This document shows positions 7,128 through 17,282 of a stretch of DNA of 64,000 bases, piece by piece. The notes below the pieces were generated by a model that saw nothing but the letters and a program-made list of their open reading frames with translations, was not told where the DNA came from and did not search any database. Where the stretch lies: contig CANLNQ010000020.1 in assembly GCA_947492525.1 (NCBI GenBank), positions 1 through 64,000 on the forward strand, written 5' to 3'. The stretch's first letter is position 1. Each line of letters begins with the position of its first letter. Both the position numbers and the translations under genes were made by a program. Origin of the DNA: an uncultured Granulosicoccus sp. Its GTDB lineage: Bacteria > Pseudomonadota > Gammaproteobacteria > Granulosicoccales > Granulosicoccaceae.

Positions 7128-8552
7128 ATGAGAGCAATGACGTTCAATGTGGTTTGCCGATCCGGCAGCTGCACCCACACTCAGGCTTCCGCGTCGAGGC
7201 GAACTCTGCTCAGCCTCGGGCTGGCAGCGATTCTGAGTACCGGCATTTCCAATGCAGTCGCTGAAGTCGGATACCCTGAAAAAGAGGATCTGAAGTTCGG
7301 TTTCATCAAGCTGACCGACATGGCCCCATTGGCCATTGCTTACGAGAAAGGCTACTTCGAAGACGAAGGCCTGTACGTGACACTCGAGGCCCAGGCGAAC
7401 TGGAAGGTGCTGCTCGACGGCGTTATCGACGGTCAACTCGATGGTGCGCACATGCTCGCCGGTCAGCCGCTGGCAGCCACCATCGGCTATGGCACCGAGG
7501 CACATATCGTCACGCCATTCTCCATGGACCTGAATGGCAACGGTATTACTGTCTCCAACGAGGTCTGGGAGATGATGAAGCCGAACATTCCGAAGATGGA
7601 AGACGGTCGCCCACAGCATCCCATCAAGGCGGATTACCTGAAGCCGGTTGTCGAGGAATTCAAGGCCGACGGCAAGCCATTCAAGATGGGCATGGTCTTC
7701 CCCGTCTCCACGCACAACTATGAACTGCGCTACTGGCTGGCAGCTGGCGGCATTCACCCCGGCTACTATGCACCTCACAAAGGTGATATCGATGGCACCA
7801 TCGATGCCGATGCGCTGCTCTCCGTGACCCCGCCTCCCCAGATGCCGGCAACGCTCGAGGCCGGTACCATTCACGGCTACTGTGTGGGTGAACCCTGGAA
7901 CCAGCAGGCCGTATTCAAGAACATCGGTGTACCGGTCATTACCGACTACCAGATCTGGAAGGACAATCCCGAGAAAGTCTTCGGCATGACGCAGGCCTTC
8001 ACCGAAGAGAATCCCAACACCACGATCCGTATCGTCAAGGCCATGCTGCGTGCTGCCAAGTGGCTGGACGAGAATGACAACGCCAATCGCCCCGAAGCCG
8101 TGAAAATCCTGTCTCAACCGAACTACGTGGGTGCAGACTACGATGTCATCGCCAACTCGATGACCGGTACCTTCGAATTCGAAAAAGGCGACAAGCGCGA
8201 GATTCCCGACTTCAACGTGTTCTTTCGCTACAACGCAACCTACCCCTACTACTCGGATGCCGTCTGGTACCTGACGCAGATGCGTCGCTGGGGCCAGATT
8301 TCAGAGCCCAAGGATGACAGCTGGTATGACGAGATTGCAAAGTCTGTCTACCGTCCGGACATCTACACCACGGCAGCTCAGGAACTGATTGACGAAGGCT
8401 ACATGACGGCTGAGGAATTCCCCAACTTCGATAGCGAAACCGGTTATCGCCCACCACAGACGGAATTCATCGACGGCATCACTTTCGATGGCACAAAGCC
8501 GAACAGCTACCTGTCATCGTTCCCGATCGGTCTGAAGGACGACATGCTCTGA
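7128..8552 (+). CDS. nrtA: Nitrate/nitrite ABC transporter substrate-binding protein
   Basis: A 474-residue binding protein of the NrtA/CmpA family, expected to present nitrate or nitrite to the NrtBC importer in the periplasm. The N-terminus has a twin-arginine-like signal ([11 protein letters not shown], about residues 23-33). [33 protein letters not shown]-type GYCVGEPWN and NPEKVFGMT are typical of the family. The N-terminal methionine at 7128 has AGGA 7 bp upstream. It is the first gene after the ANTAR leader; 176 bp with a strong hairpin separate it from the permease gene. Confidence 0.93.
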   Translation: MRAMTFNVVCRSGSCTHTQASASRRTLLSLGLAAILSTGISNAVAEVGYPEKEDLKFGFIKLTDMAPLAIAYEKGYFEDEGLYVTLEAQANWKVLLDGVIDGQLDGAHMLAGQPLAATIGYGTEAHIVTPFSMDLNGNGITVSNEVWEMMKPNIPKMEDGRPQHPIKADYLKPVVEEFKADGKPFKMGMVFPVSTHNYELRYWLAAGGIHPGYYAPHKGDIDGTIDADALLSVTPPPQMPATLEAGTIHGYCVGEPWNQQAVFKNIGVPVITDYQIWKDNPEKVFGMTQAFTEENPNTTIRIVKAMLRAAKWLDENDNANRPEAVKILSQPNYVGADYDVIANSMTGTFEFEKGDKREIPDFNVFFRYNATYPYYSDAVWYLTQMRRWGQISEPKDDSWYDEIAKSVYRPDIYTTAAQELIDEGYMTAEEFPNFDSETGYRPPQTEFIDGITFDGTKPNSYLSSFPIGLKDDML

Positions 8553-8642
8553 GCATGAGCTCGAGTTCTGCCAACTGATCCGAGCAGTACCAGGGACCCG
8601 CAGCATTGCCTTGTCCCTGTTCCCAAGTAGTTCATGCCATGC

Positions 8643-8675
8643 CCCATCCCCGGACTTCGATACACCGGGGATGGG
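8643..8675 (+). terminator. Strong hairpin between nrtA and nrtB
   Basis: Perfect 11-bp inverted repeat CCCATCCCCGG (8643-8653)/CCGGGGATGGG (8665-8675) with an 11-nt loop and no U-tract. Hairpins at this place in ABC operons usually stabilise or partly end the binding-protein mRNA, raising NrtA over the membrane components. That role is inferred. Confidence 0.6.
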
Positions 8676-8728
8676 CGCAGCCCCCGATTTCCCGGACGAT
8701 GTCCGTTTAACGATACGAGGAACGATTC

Positions 8729-9760
8729 ATGTCCGGTTATCTACAGAACCACAAGACCTTCGACAACGCTACTCTGACCCGCATTCTCGATGCCCTTGCC
8801 AGCGATCGCTTTGCGGGCAGTCTGCGCTCGGTCAGTCGCAGCATCTTTGTACCTGTCATGGCTCTGCTGGTGTTTCTGACGCTGTGGAGTGTCGGTGCAA
8901 GCCATGTACAGACATCACTGGGAGAACTGCCCGGTCCCTCACAGGTCGGCAACCAGGCAATCACCCTGTTTCAGGAACACCTTGCCGAACGCGACAAGGA
9001 AATACAGTTTCACGAGCGTCTGGAAGAACGCGTCGCAAAAGCCAGGGCCGATGGCCAACCGGCTGATCGCATCGAACGGATGCAGTCTCGGCAGTACACC
9101 GGTCCGGCGACCATCATCGACCAGATCTTCACCAGCCTTGTTACCGTGATGACAGGCTTCTTCTTCGCCACACTCATTGCCATTCCTCTGGGCATCATCA
9201 TCGGCATGAGCCAGACTCTGTACCAGGCGTTCAACCCGATCATCCAGCTGTTCAAGCCCGTCTCGCCGCTTGCCTGGCTGCCACTGGTCACCATGGTTGT
9301 CTCGGCCGTGTACGTATCCGACGACCCCTGGTTCTCGAAATCCTTTCTGACCTCGGCCATCACGGTAACCCTGTGCTGTCTCTGGCCAACCATCATCAAT
9401 ACAGCAGTGGGCGTCTCTGCTGTCAGCAAGGATCTGTTGAACGTCAGCCGCGTGCTGCGCCTCAACTGGTTCAACAAGACCCTGAAGATAATCCTGCCCT
9501 CCGCATTGCCCATGATGTTCACGGGAATGCGCCTGTCTCTGAGCATCGGCTGGATGGTACTGATTGCCGCTGAAATGCTGGCGCAGAACCCGGGTCTAGG
9601 CAAATTCGTCTGGGATGAATTCCAGAACGGCAGCTCCAATTCGCTGGCGCGCATCATGGTTGCCGTGCTGGTGATCGGCTTTATCGGTTTTCTGCTGGAT
9701 CGCGCGATGCTGCAACTGCAGCGATTCATTTCCTGGGACAAGAACGCAGTACTGCGCTGA
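8729..9760 (+). CDS. nrtB: Nitrate ABC transporter permease
   Basis: A 343-residue inner-membrane permease of the NrtB/SsuC/TauC type. The first membrane span is near residues 32-52, followed by a roughly 90-residue hydrophilic insertion and then five spans. The EAA-like loop lies around KDLLNVSRVLRLNWFNKTLKIILPSALP (about residues 235-262), and the family motif GWMVLIAAEMLA follows. It contacts the NrtC ATPase. The start is the ATG at 8729, preceded by GAGGAACGA. It is 9 bp from nrtC and clearly cotranscribed. Confidence 0.92.
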   Translation: MSGYLQNHKTFDNATLTRILDALASDRFAGSLRSVSRSIFVPVMALLVFLTLWSVGASHVQTSLGELPGPSQVGNQAITLFQEHLAERDKEIQFHERLEERVAKARADGQPADRIERMQSRQYTGPATIIDQIFTSLVTVMTGFFFATLIAIPLGIIIGMSQTLYQAFNPIIQLFKPVSPLAWLPLVTMVVSAVYVSDDPWFSKSFLTSAITVTLCCLWPTIINTAVGVSAVSKDLLNVSRVLRLNWFNKTLKIILPSALPMMFTGMRLSLSIGWMVLIAAEMLAQNPGLGKFVWDEFQNGSSNSLARIMVAVLVIGFIGFLLDRAMLQLQRFISWDKNAVLR

Positions 9761-9769
9761 GCACATATC

Positions 9770-12004
9770 ATGAAAAATTACCTCCATATCGATCATGTCG
9801 GCATGACGTTCAAGACGGACAAGGGTCCTCTGAACGTACTCCAGAGCGTGGATCTCAAGGTGCAGCAAGGTGAGTTCATCTCGCTGATCGGACACTCGGG
9901 CTGCGGTAAATCAACGGTTCTGAATATCGTTGCAGGATTGCTCAAGGCCACTGAAGGCGGCGTACTGTTGGAGAACCAGGAAGTCGACGAACCGGGCCCG
10001 GACCGAGCAGTGGTCTTCCAGAACCATTCCCTACTCCCCTGGCTGAGTACCTACGACAATGTACGCCTCGCCGTCGATCAGGTGTTCAAACGCACGAAGA
10101 GCAAGGCACAGCGTGACGAATGGACACGCCACAACCTGGAACTGGTGAACATGTCGCATGCTCTGGATCGCAAGCCTGATGAGATATCCGGCGGCATGAA
10201 GCAACGAGTGGGAATTGCACGGGCATTGGCCATGGAGCCCAAGGTGCTGTTGATGGACGAACCCTTCGGCGCGCTGGATTCACTCACGCGTACCCATATG
10301 CAGGATTCGTTGATGGAGATTCAGGCGCGCCTGAACAATACCGTCGTGATGATCACGCACGATGTCGATGAAGCCGTTCTGCTCTCCGACCGTATCGTGA
10401 TGATGAGCAATGGCCCTTCAGCCACCATCGGTGAGATTCTTGACATCAACCTCGAACGGCCGCGTGATCGACTGGCTCTGGCAGAAGACCCTGCCTTCAA
10501 CCACTATCGAGCCGAGGTCGTGAAGTTCCTGCATGAGCGGCATCAGAGTGAGACCAGTACTACCGAGGCGGCAACACCCGCAGTGCCTCGGGGAAGCGAG
10601 AAGCCATCCAGCGAAGGCGACACCCACGCAAGCAATATCGTCCCTATCGCCAGTGCACGCAGCGCAAGCGTTGGCACGGGCCTGGAGAAGAGTGACCTGA
10701 CTCTGGGATTCGTTCCCTTGACCGATTGCGCACCGCTGGTCATCGCTGCCGAAAAAGGCTTTTTCAACGAACACGGTCTGCAGGTAGAGCTTTCTCGAGA
10801 AAGCTCCTGGGCAAACATCCGCGACAAGGTGAGCACCGGCATGCTCGACGGTGCCCAGATGCTGGCAGCGATTCCGCTGGAAGCGGCCTTCGACTCGCAA
10901 TGCACACAGCCTATGGTGACGTCACTGAGTCTGGATCTGAATGGCAACGCCATCACTCTCTCCCGCGAACTCTACGGGCGCATGATGGCCACCGGTCGTG
11001 ACGATCTGGATACCGCCGCAGGCGCTGCACGTGCTCTGAAGATGGTGGTGGAACAGGACCGCACTGCCGGTCGGCCTCCCTTGAATTTTGCGGTGGTCTT
11101 CGCCCAGTCCTCGCACAACTATCTGTTGCGTTACTGGATGGCTGATGCCGGTATCGATCCGGATCGCGATGTCAGGTTGATTGTCGTGCCACCCCAGCAG
11201 GTTGGCCATTATCTGCGCGTCGGCCTGATCGCTGGCTGCTGTGTCGGTGAACCGTGGAACACGCTTGCGGTCAGCGACGGTCTGGGTAGAATCGTGGCCA
11301 CGACACATGATATCTGGAACAATCATCCGGAAAAGGTTTTCGCGGTCACGCGTTACTGGGCGGAATGCAACCCCAACACTCATCATGCTGTGCTCAAGTC
11401 CTTGCTGCAGGCCTGTGCGTGGCTGGAGGCACCCGAAAACCTCGGAGAGGCTTGCGAGATCCTCAGCCAGGGGCGCTACGTCAATGTGCCTGTCGATGTT
11501 CTGGAAACCTCTCTGTCGGGCAAGCTTCAAACGAGCTCCGGTGGCGAAACACAGGCAGCACCTGACTACAATGTATTCCACCGTTATGCGGCCAACATGC
11601 CTTGGCGTTCGCACGCTCTCTGGTTCTACTCCCAGATGCTGCGATGGGGAGATCTGGACAGCACGGCAGATATCCATCAGGCAGCAACTACGGTCTATCG
11701 CCCTGACGAATACCGAACGGCTGCCAATGCGCTGGGACTCCCCTGCCCACTGGTGGACGAGAAGAACGAAGGCGAACATGAATCCGGCTGGGAACTGCAG
11801 GCCGGAGACGAGGTGATCGCCATGGGAGCCGATCGCTTCATCGATGGCCGGCGCTTCACCGCTGACGATATCGAGGGCTATATCCGTGGTTTTCCGATTC
11901 GTCGCTGGCAGGAGGATCCCCTGCCTGAGAATGACCCGGTAATTGACGCTGGCCTGGCAGCCGTAAGCAGCGACAATACGGCATTGAAAGAGCATCTCTC
12001 ATGA
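9770..12004 (+). CDS. nrtC: Nitrate ABC transporter ATPase fused to a NrtA-like regulatory domain
   Basis: A 744-residue NrtC-type protein. Residues 1-260 are an ABC ATPase: Walker A GHSGCGKST (about 43-51), signature SGGMKQR, Walker B VLLMDEPFGALD. A linker rich in Ser, Thr and Ala follows (about 255-300). Residues 305-744 resemble the binding protein (LGFVPLTDCAPLVIAAEKGFF, CCVGEPWNTL, NHPEKVFAVT), as in cyanobacterial NrtC where the C-terminal domain senses ligand and inhibits transport. It is somewhat longer than typical NrtC. A separate NasS sensor was not found in the window, so this domain might also take part in signalling to NasT, but that is speculation. Confidence 0.92.
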   Translation: MKNYLHIDHVGMTFKTDKGPLNVLQSVDLKVQQGEFISLIGHSGCGKSTVLNIVAGLLKATEGGVLLENQEVDEPGPDRAVVFQNHSLLPWLSTYDNVRLAVDQVFKRTKSKAQRDEWTRHNLELVNMSHALDRKPDEISGGMKQRVGIARALAMEPKVLLMDEPFGALDSLTRTHMQDSLMEIQARLNNTVVMITHDVDEAVLLSDRIVMMSNGPSATIGEILDINLERPRDRLALAEDPAFNHYRAEVVKFLHERHQSETSTTEAATPAVPRGSEKPSSEGDTHASNIVPIASARSASVGTGLEKSDLTLGFVPLTDCAPLVIAAEKGFFNEHGLQVELSRESSWANIRDKVSTGMLDGAQMLAAIPLEAAFDSQCTQPMVTSLSLDLNGNAITLSRELYGRMMATGRDDLDTAAGAARALKMVVEQDRTAGRPPLNFAVVFAQSSHNYLLRYWMADAGIDPDRDVRLIVVPPQQVGHYLRVGLIAGCCVGEPWNTLAVSDGLGRIVATTHDIWNNHPEKVFAVTRYWAECNPNTHHAVLKSLLQACAWLEAPENLGEACEILSQGRYVNVPVDVLETSLSGKLQTSSGGETQAAPDYNVFHRYAANMPWRSHALWFYSQMLRWGDLDSTADIHQAATTVYRPDEYRTAANALGLPCPLVDEKNEGEHESGWELQAGDEVIAMGADRFIDGRRFTADDIEGYIRGFPIRRWQEDPLPENDPVIDAGLAAVSSDNTALKEHLS

Positions 12005-12017
12005 CCAGACTGCAGCA

Positions 12018-12665
12018 ATGACCCACAATGACATGATCGATGATTGGGACATGCAGTCGGATGATGATGCCAGGCATCATCGTCGGCTGCGTGTGCTATT
12101 GGTCGATGACAGTAGTGAGCGCCGCAATGCCATCGCCGAGGCACTGGCCGAGGTGAGCTGCGAAGTCATCGGTTTTGTCTCCGATCAGGAGGATGTACTG
12201 ACCCGGGTACAGGCATGCAATCCGGATGTCGTCATTGTCGATCTGGAGTCACCCGGCAGAGACACACTCGACAGCCTCAGAAGCGTGCAGAGTGTCACAC
12301 CGAGGCCCATCGTCATGTTCTCTCAGGATGATCACGGCGCCACCATCGCTCGCGCTACTCGCGCGGGCGTCAGCGCTTACGTCGTGGATGGTCTCAGTCG
12401 CAAGCGCGTACGCCCGATTCTCGATGCAGCCATTCTGCGCTTTCAGCATTTTCGAGGCATGGCTGATGAACTGGAGAAGACTCGCAACGAACTGGAAGAG
12501 CGCAAGACCCTGGACAAGGCCAAGAAACTATTGATGAAGCAACGCGGCATGAGCGAGGAGGAAGCCTACAAGGCCTTGCGCTCCCAAGCGATGAGTACCA
12601 ACAAGCGACTGGCAGAGGTCGCCGCAATCGTGGTGGAAGCCGCCGACATTCTCTTCCGCGACTGA
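12018..12665 (+). CDS. nasT: NasT ANTAR-domain antitermination regulator
   Basis: A 215-residue response-regulator-like protein with a C-terminal ANTAR RNA-binding domain. The receiver domain (about 24-145) begins LRVLLVDDSSERRNA and has VVIVDLES around the usual phosphorylation site. A coiled segment (MADELEKTRNELEERKTLDKAKKLLMKQ) leads into the ANTAR helices (MSEEEAYKALRSQAMSTNKRLAEVAAIVV). In Azotobacter and Paracoccus, NasT binds leader hairpins and prevents termination, and is held back by the NrtA-like sensor NasS until nitrate is present. Matching hairpins precede nrtA in this operon. It begins 14 bp after nrtC. Confidence 0.92.
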   Translation: MTHNDMIDDWDMQSDDDARHHRRLRVLLVDDSSERRNAIAEALAEVSCEVIGFVSDQEDVLTRVQACNPDVVIVDLESPGRDTLDSLRSVQSVTPRPIVMFSQDDHGATIARATRAGVSAYVVDGLSRKRVRPILDAAILRFQHFRGMADELEKTRNELEERKTLDKAKKLLMKQRGMSEEEAYKALRSQAMSTNKRLAEVAAIVVEAADILFRD

Positions 12666-12769
12666 CAGTTCAATATCTCCCACAGGCATGGCGCCTTGGC
12701 GGTGGTCCTGACTGTCTTCCGGCGGGGGCTCAGCCCGGATCTGCGGAGAGACGTCCCACGCCTCGCCGC

Positions 12770-13246
12770 TCAGCCTTCGGGCTGACAAGCAGAATCGCCA
12801 CCGCCTTCTGCTCGCATTTCCGCGCGACGCATCGACATCGTATCGATTTGCGACAGAAAATCCTCGAGCGCATCCGGATCACCAGTTCTTGCCTTGACGC
12901 CACCATCCTTGCCGATCAGCAGCATCTCGAAATCAGGATTGTCCCTGCTCCGTAGCTGCATCAGCTCTGCAAGCACACCTGCCGGCGTCTTTGCGGCATC
13001 GGCATCCGGCAAATCGCTGGTATCGACGAAGCGCACATCCGTGTCTCGATCCATGAGCTGACAGCGCAATTCATCGACCGACGCCCGCATGCGTTCTCCC
13101 GCTGATGAACCGTGAGCGGCAAACACGATAACCTGCCGTCTGTCCGAATAGCCGGCATGGCTGCTCATGACGAGCACTCCACAAAGGGCCACTGCGGCCA
13201 TGACAGTTCGGTACGAATTCGTTTTCTGCAACATCGGTTTCTGCAC
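12770..13246 (-). CDS. DUF4174 secreted protein
   Basis: A 158-residue protein with an N-terminal signal peptide or anchor (about residues 12-30). The mature part matches the DUF4174 pattern: RQVIVFAAHGSS, a central RDTDVRFVDTSD strand, and FEMLLIGKDGGVKARTG near the end. The family appears thioredoxin-like in layout but lacks a CxxC; its function is unknown. It converges with nasT, 104 bp away, and is followed upstream by about 475 bp (13247-13721) in which no gene, repeat or clear signal could be recognised. Confidence 0.75.
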   Translation of the reverse strand: MQKPMLQKTNSYRTVMAAVALCGVLVMSSHAGYSDRRQVIVFAAHGSSAGERMRASVDELRCQLMDRDTDVRFVDTSDLPDADAAKTPAGVLAELMQLRSRDNPDFEMLLIGKDGGVKARTGDPDALEDFLSQIDTMSMRRAEMRAEGGGDSACQPEG

Positions 13247-13721
13247 ATCATTTTCTCACTCAGCTGATACGAACATTCGACTATGCCTGATCACTTCCGG
13301 CAGGCTGACTCTGTTGAACCCCTCACAGATGAACCGCTCGGTCCAAATCTGCTTTGGAACAGGTTCATGTTGCCACCACTGCCAGGCGAAAAACGAGCCT
13401 GGTCGATTTTTCATTACGCTTCAGCGACCGCCTCTGCCATCGAGCGACATGGGCTTGTGCATCCGGAGTATGTGTTATTGCGCAAGCGATCGTTACCGGC
13501 CGTGGATCAGCCAGGGCGCAAGGGAGAGACCCGAATCGCGCTCTCTGGCACCCTTCACGGCTCCGGGGCCCCAGGACGAGACCCTTTGTGGCATCTTGTT
13601 CAGTTTCAGACCCGAGCATGACTCTCTGGCTTTTTGTGCTGAAATCTCGTTCTTTCGTGCACTGTAACGCCCTGATACCGACGCTAGCATGTAGGCATTC
13701 CAACAACGCAGTGAGACAAAC

Positions 13722-14573
13722 ATGAAATCAGTCGTACTGATTACCGGAACTTCCACAGGGCTGGGCATTGCACTGAGCATACAGTTTGCGCAAGCCGGCC
13801 ATGAGGTCTATGCCACCATGCGAAATACCGGCAAGAAAGAGGCACTGCTGAGCGCGGCCAGGGACGCTGGTGTGAACCTGAATCTTCTGGCGCTTGATGT
13901 CCAGGACAAGCAAAGTGTGACCAACTGCGTCGAACAGATCATCCAGACGCACGGCCGCATCGACATTCTGGTCAATAATGCCGGTGCTGGCTGTGTGCGA
14001 ACGACAGAACACATCACTGAAGAAGAGGCTGATTGGGTCATGGATGTCAACTTTCACGGCGTCCTGCGCTGTACCAGAGCCGTACTGCCGCACATGCGCG
14101 CTGCCGGAGAAGGCAGGATCATCAACATCGGTTCTGTGGGTGGATTGGTGGGCCAGCCGTTCAGCGACATCTACTGCGCCGCGAAGTTTGCCGTGGAAGG
14201 CTACACGGAGTCTCTGGCCAGCTACATCACGCCCAATTTCGGCATTCAGTTCTGCTGCGTGGAACCAGGCGGTATCGCCACAGAATTTGCCAACAATGCC
14301 TTGACTCAACTCCAGTCCAGAGGTGCCATGCCGGAGGATGACTACAAACCCGTTTTCGATCGCTTCGTGGCAAGTGGTGTGGGCGAAGCTCGAGGCGATG
14401 TGTACCAGAGTGCCGAGGACGTTGCCAAGGTTGTCATCGAAGTCTCAAGGCAGGAACACATGCCGCTGCGTCGCCGTACCTCCCCATGGGCAGAACAGTT
14501 CACGAGCCTGAAAACACAAGCTGACCCGGATGGTCTGAAGCTGGTAGCACTCGTACAGGAAGCCTTCAACTGA
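13722..14573 (+). CDS. SDR family oxidoreductase
   Basis: A 283-residue short-chain dehydrogenase/reductase of the classical type. The cofactor motif TGTSTGLG (residues 8-15), NNAGAG, the catalytic serine region NIGSVGGL and the YCAAK active-site pair (about 156-160) are present. It acts on an unidentified alcohol or ketone with NAD(P). The gene for an AraC regulator begins 4 bp after its stop, so the two form a unit in which the regulator probably responds to the enzyme's substrate. Confidence 0.88.
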   Translation: MKSVVLITGTSTGLGIALSIQFAQAGHEVYATMRNTGKKEALLSAARDAGVNLNLLALDVQDKQSVTNCVEQIIQTHGRIDILVNNAGAGCVRTTEHITEEEADWVMDVNFHGVLRCTRAVLPHMRAAGEGRIINIGSVGGLVGQPFSDIYCAAKFAVEGYTESLASYITPNFGIQFCCVEPGGIATEFANNALTQLQSRGAMPEDDYKPVFDRFVASGVGEARGDVYQSAEDVAKVVIEVSRQEHMPLRRRTSPWAEQFTSLKTQADPDGLKLVALVQEAFN

Positions 14574-14577
14574 CCCC

Positions 14578-15504
14578 GTGAGCGACAAGCACATCCATTT
14601 CGAACACATCAGCGACTATTTCGCGGCCATCGGTCGCGTTGCACCGTCTCACCCGCTGGTGTCCACCCTGAAAGTCAGTGCCAGCGAGCTGGCCGCGCGC
14701 CCTCGCCGTTTTCCCGAGGGTGCGCGTCTGTCAGGTGGCTTCTACTATCTGTCACTCAAGCAGATAGTCAGTGGGCAGGTGCATTACGGACGTACCGAGT
14801 ACGATTGCCAGACCGGCACCCTGCTCGCGATGGCACCACGACAGACCATGGCCACCAGCGATGTCGTCACCCGATCGGACTCTCGGGTGTTGATGCTGCA
14901 CCCTGACTACATACGCGGCCATGCCGTTGAAACGCTGTTGAACGACTGTGGCTTCTTTCATTATCAGGTAAACGAAGCACTCCATCTGTCCGAGTCGGAA
15001 CAACAGACAGTGCACCATCTGTTTGATGCCCTTGATGAAGAACTGATGAACAGTCGCTACGACCCATCGAGCCGCGACATCGTTCTGTCTCACCTGACGG
15101 TTCTGCTTCACTATTGCCAGCGCTTCTACCGTCGCCAATTCCTGCAACGTCGCGAAATGGTCGGTGACTGGCACACTCGCCTGCAAGGTGTTCTCGATAC
15201 ACACTACAATGGCGACGGCCTCATGACGCTGCCTGATCTCAATGTGCTGAGCCAACAGCTTCGGGTATCCCCACGCTATCTGAGCGATGCCTTGAAGTCG
15301 GAAACCGGGTCGAGTGCGAAGGCGTGCATTCAGCAATACATCATCGACAAGGCCAAGAGCCTGCTGTTGGCAGATGATCAGAACGTGAACAGCGTCGCCT
15401 ATAGTCTGGGCTATGAAAGCGGCAACTACTTCACCAGAGTGTTCAAGAAGAAGACCGGGCTGACACCGAGTCAGTATCGAGACTCCCTGCGTTCAAGGCA
15501 TTGA
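14578..15504 (+). CDS. AraC family transcriptional regulator
   Basis: A 308-residue regulator starting with GTG at 14578, four bases after the SDR stop. Residues 1-190 form an effector-binding cupin-like region. The C-terminal AraC DNA-binding domain has two helix-turn-helix units (LSQQLRVSPRYLSDALKSETG and VAYSLGYESGNYFTRVFKKKTGLTPSQYR). This N-terminal type (AraC_binding_2-like) often accompanies SDR enzymes. Effector unknown. Confidence 0.88.
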   Translation: MSDKHIHFEHISDYFAAIGRVAPSHPLVSTLKVSASELAARPRRFPEGARLSGGFYYLSLKQIVSGQVHYGRTEYDCQTGTLLAMAPRQTMATSDVVTRSDSRVLMLHPDYIRGHAVETLLNDCGFFHYQVNEALHLSESEQQTVHHLFDALDEELMNSRYDPSSRDIVLSHLTVLLHYCQRFYRRQFLQRREMVGDWHTRLQGVLDTHYNGDGLMTLPDLNVLSQQLRVSPRYLSDALKSETGSSAKACIQQYIIDKAKSLLLADDQNVNSVAYSLGYESGNYFTRVFKKKTGLTPSQYRDSLRSRH

Positions 15505-15505
15505 T

Positions 15506-17143
15506 TCAGACAATACAGGCACTCTCCTTCAGCAACACATTGAGAATCGAATGATTCAGGGAATAATCCACCGGCAGGTCAATGACATGCACTCCCTTGC
15601 CGTTCAATGCGGTCTCGAGGATTTGCACGAAATGCTCGAAACCCTCGGCCCTATGACCGCTTGCACCAAAGCTGTTGGCATACTGCACCAGATCCGGATT
15701 CTTGAAATCCAGCCCGAAATTGGCAAAGCCCACGCCTTCCTGCTTCCACTTGATCATGCCGTAGGCGTTGTCGGTCAGTACGATCACCACAAGATCAAGC
15801 CCCATGCGTACGGCGGTCTCCAGCTCCTGCGAATTCATCAGGAATCCGCCATCTCCGTTCACTGAAACGACCTTGCGCTCCGGATACAACTGCTTGGCCG
15901 CCATCGCGGATGGCAGACCGGCTCCCATCGTGGCCAGTGCATTGTCAAGCAGCAACGTGTTCGGTTCATAACACTCGTAATTGCGCGCAAACCAGATCTT
16001 GTAGATTCCGTTGTCCAGAGTGACGATATCCTCGCCATCAAGATGGTCTCTCAGCAGGCTCACCAATGCCTGTGGCAGCACGGGAAAGCGTGTGTCCTTG
16101 AAGTACTTCGTGACGTGGGAATTCACATCGTCTCGAACACGTTCGAAGAATCCGAAGTCCTTGTCCAGTTCGCCGAGCTTGCGGGTAATACGGCTTATCG
16201 AACTGGAAATGTCGCCCACCACGTTGAGCTGTGGAAAATAGACATCGTCGACCACAGCGGCATCGAAATTGACATGAATGACCTTCTTCCCGCCCTTTTC
16301 CATGAAGAAGGGCGGCTTTTCGATCACATCGTGCCCGACATTGATGATCAGGTCAGCACGCTCTATGGCACAGTGCAGATAGTCATCTGCTGACAGGGCT
16401 GCGGTGCCGATATAGCGTTCATGGCGTTCATCGACCACGCCCTTGCCCATTTGCGTGTCGAAGAAAAACAGTCCCGATTGGTCAACGAGCTCATTCAAGG
16501 CTTCACTGGTGCGCTTGCGATTGGCTCCTGCCCCGATGAGCAGTAGCGGCAAGCTGGCCTTCTGAATCATCTCGACAGCCTGATCAATGGCCAGCTCGCT
16601 GGCGTCCGGCCGCCGATGCCCCACGACATCAAACACGGAAGCACTGGTCTGTTCTTCGGCAATATCCTCGGGCAGCTCGATATACGCCGCCCCCGGACGC
16701 TCGTTCATTGTCAGTCGGAAAGCCTCACGCACCATCGACGGTATGTTGTTGCCATCAACCACCTGCTCGGAATACTTGGTTACCGGCTTCATCAGATTGA
16801 CCACGTCCACGATCTGAAAGCGCCCCTGTTTGCTCTTTCGAATCGGCTTCTGTCCACCGAGCATGATCATGGGCATACCACCCAGCTGAGCATAGGCCGC
16901 TGCAGTAACAAAATTGGTGGCTCCGGGACCCAGGGTAGAAAGACACACCCCTGGCTCACCGGTCAAGCGGCCATAGGTGGCGGCCATGAAACCTGCCGCC
17001 TGTTCGTGTCGAGTCAGTATCAGCTCGATGGAGGAGTTCTTGAGTGAATCCAGAAAATCCAGATTCTCCTCGCCCGGAATTCCGAAGATGTACTTGACGC
17101 CTTCGTTTTCCAGCGCTTTGACAAACAAGTCTGATGTCTTCAT
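15506..17143 (-). CDS. alsS: Acetolactate synthase, catabolic-type large subunit
   Basis: A 545-residue thiamine-diphosphate enzyme most like catabolic acetolactate synthase, which condenses two pyruvates into 2-acetolactate. The ThDP-activating glutamate lies in TRHEQAAGFMA (about residue 47), and the ThDP-Mg motif is GDGGFLMNSQEL..LTDNAYGMIKW (about 429-459). No regulatory small-subunit gene is adjacent, as expected for the FAD-independent catabolic type, and no acetolactate decarboxylase gene is in the window. Related ThDP enzymes such as glyoxylate carboligase remain possible. It ends one base after the convergent AraC gene. Confidence 0.82.
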   Translation of the reverse strand: MKTSDLFVKALENEGVKYIFGIPGEENLDFLDSLKNSSIELILTRHEQAAGFMAATYGRLTGEPGVCLSTLGPGATNFVTAAAYAQLGGMPMIMLGGQKPIRKSKQGRFQIVDVVNLMKPVTKYSEQVVDGNNIPSMVREAFRLTMNERPGAAYIELPEDIAEEQTSASVFDVVGHRRPDASELAIDQAVEMIQKASLPLLLIGAGANRKRTSEALNELVDQSGLFFFDTQMGKGVVDERHERYIGTAALSADDYLHCAIERADLIINVGHDVIEKPPFFMEKGGKKVIHVNFDAAVVDDVYFPQLNVVGDISSSISRITRKLGELDKDFGFFERVRDDVNSHVTKYFKDTRFPVLPQALVSLLRDHLDGEDIVTLDNGIYKIWFARNYECYEPNTLLLDNALATMGAGLPSAMAAKQLYPERKVVSVNGDGGFLMNSQELETAVRMGLDLVVIVLTDNAYGMIKWKQEGVGFANFGLDFKNPDLVQYANSFGASGHRAEGFEHFVQILETALNGKGVHVIDLPVDYSLNHSILNVLLKESACIV

Positions 17144-17282
17144 GTGAATGGCAGCCTCCGTAGTGCCTTTACCTTACCAGCGATATGCCCTGATGGTTTG
17201 TCAACCGTTCGCTTGCAGGACCGTTCTATACCTCAGGTGACTCGAACTTCTCGAGCACTTCCATTCCGGACGAGGCCCGATC

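Noticed and set aside
10922-11995. 357-residue frame antisense to the NrtA-like half of nrtC
   Set aside because: Shadow of the well-supported nrtC; no recognisable domain.
13365-13706. 113-residue minus-strand gene in the gap before the SDR gene
   Set aside because: No ribosome site, no family resemblance, composition like non-coding sequence, and several competing frames.
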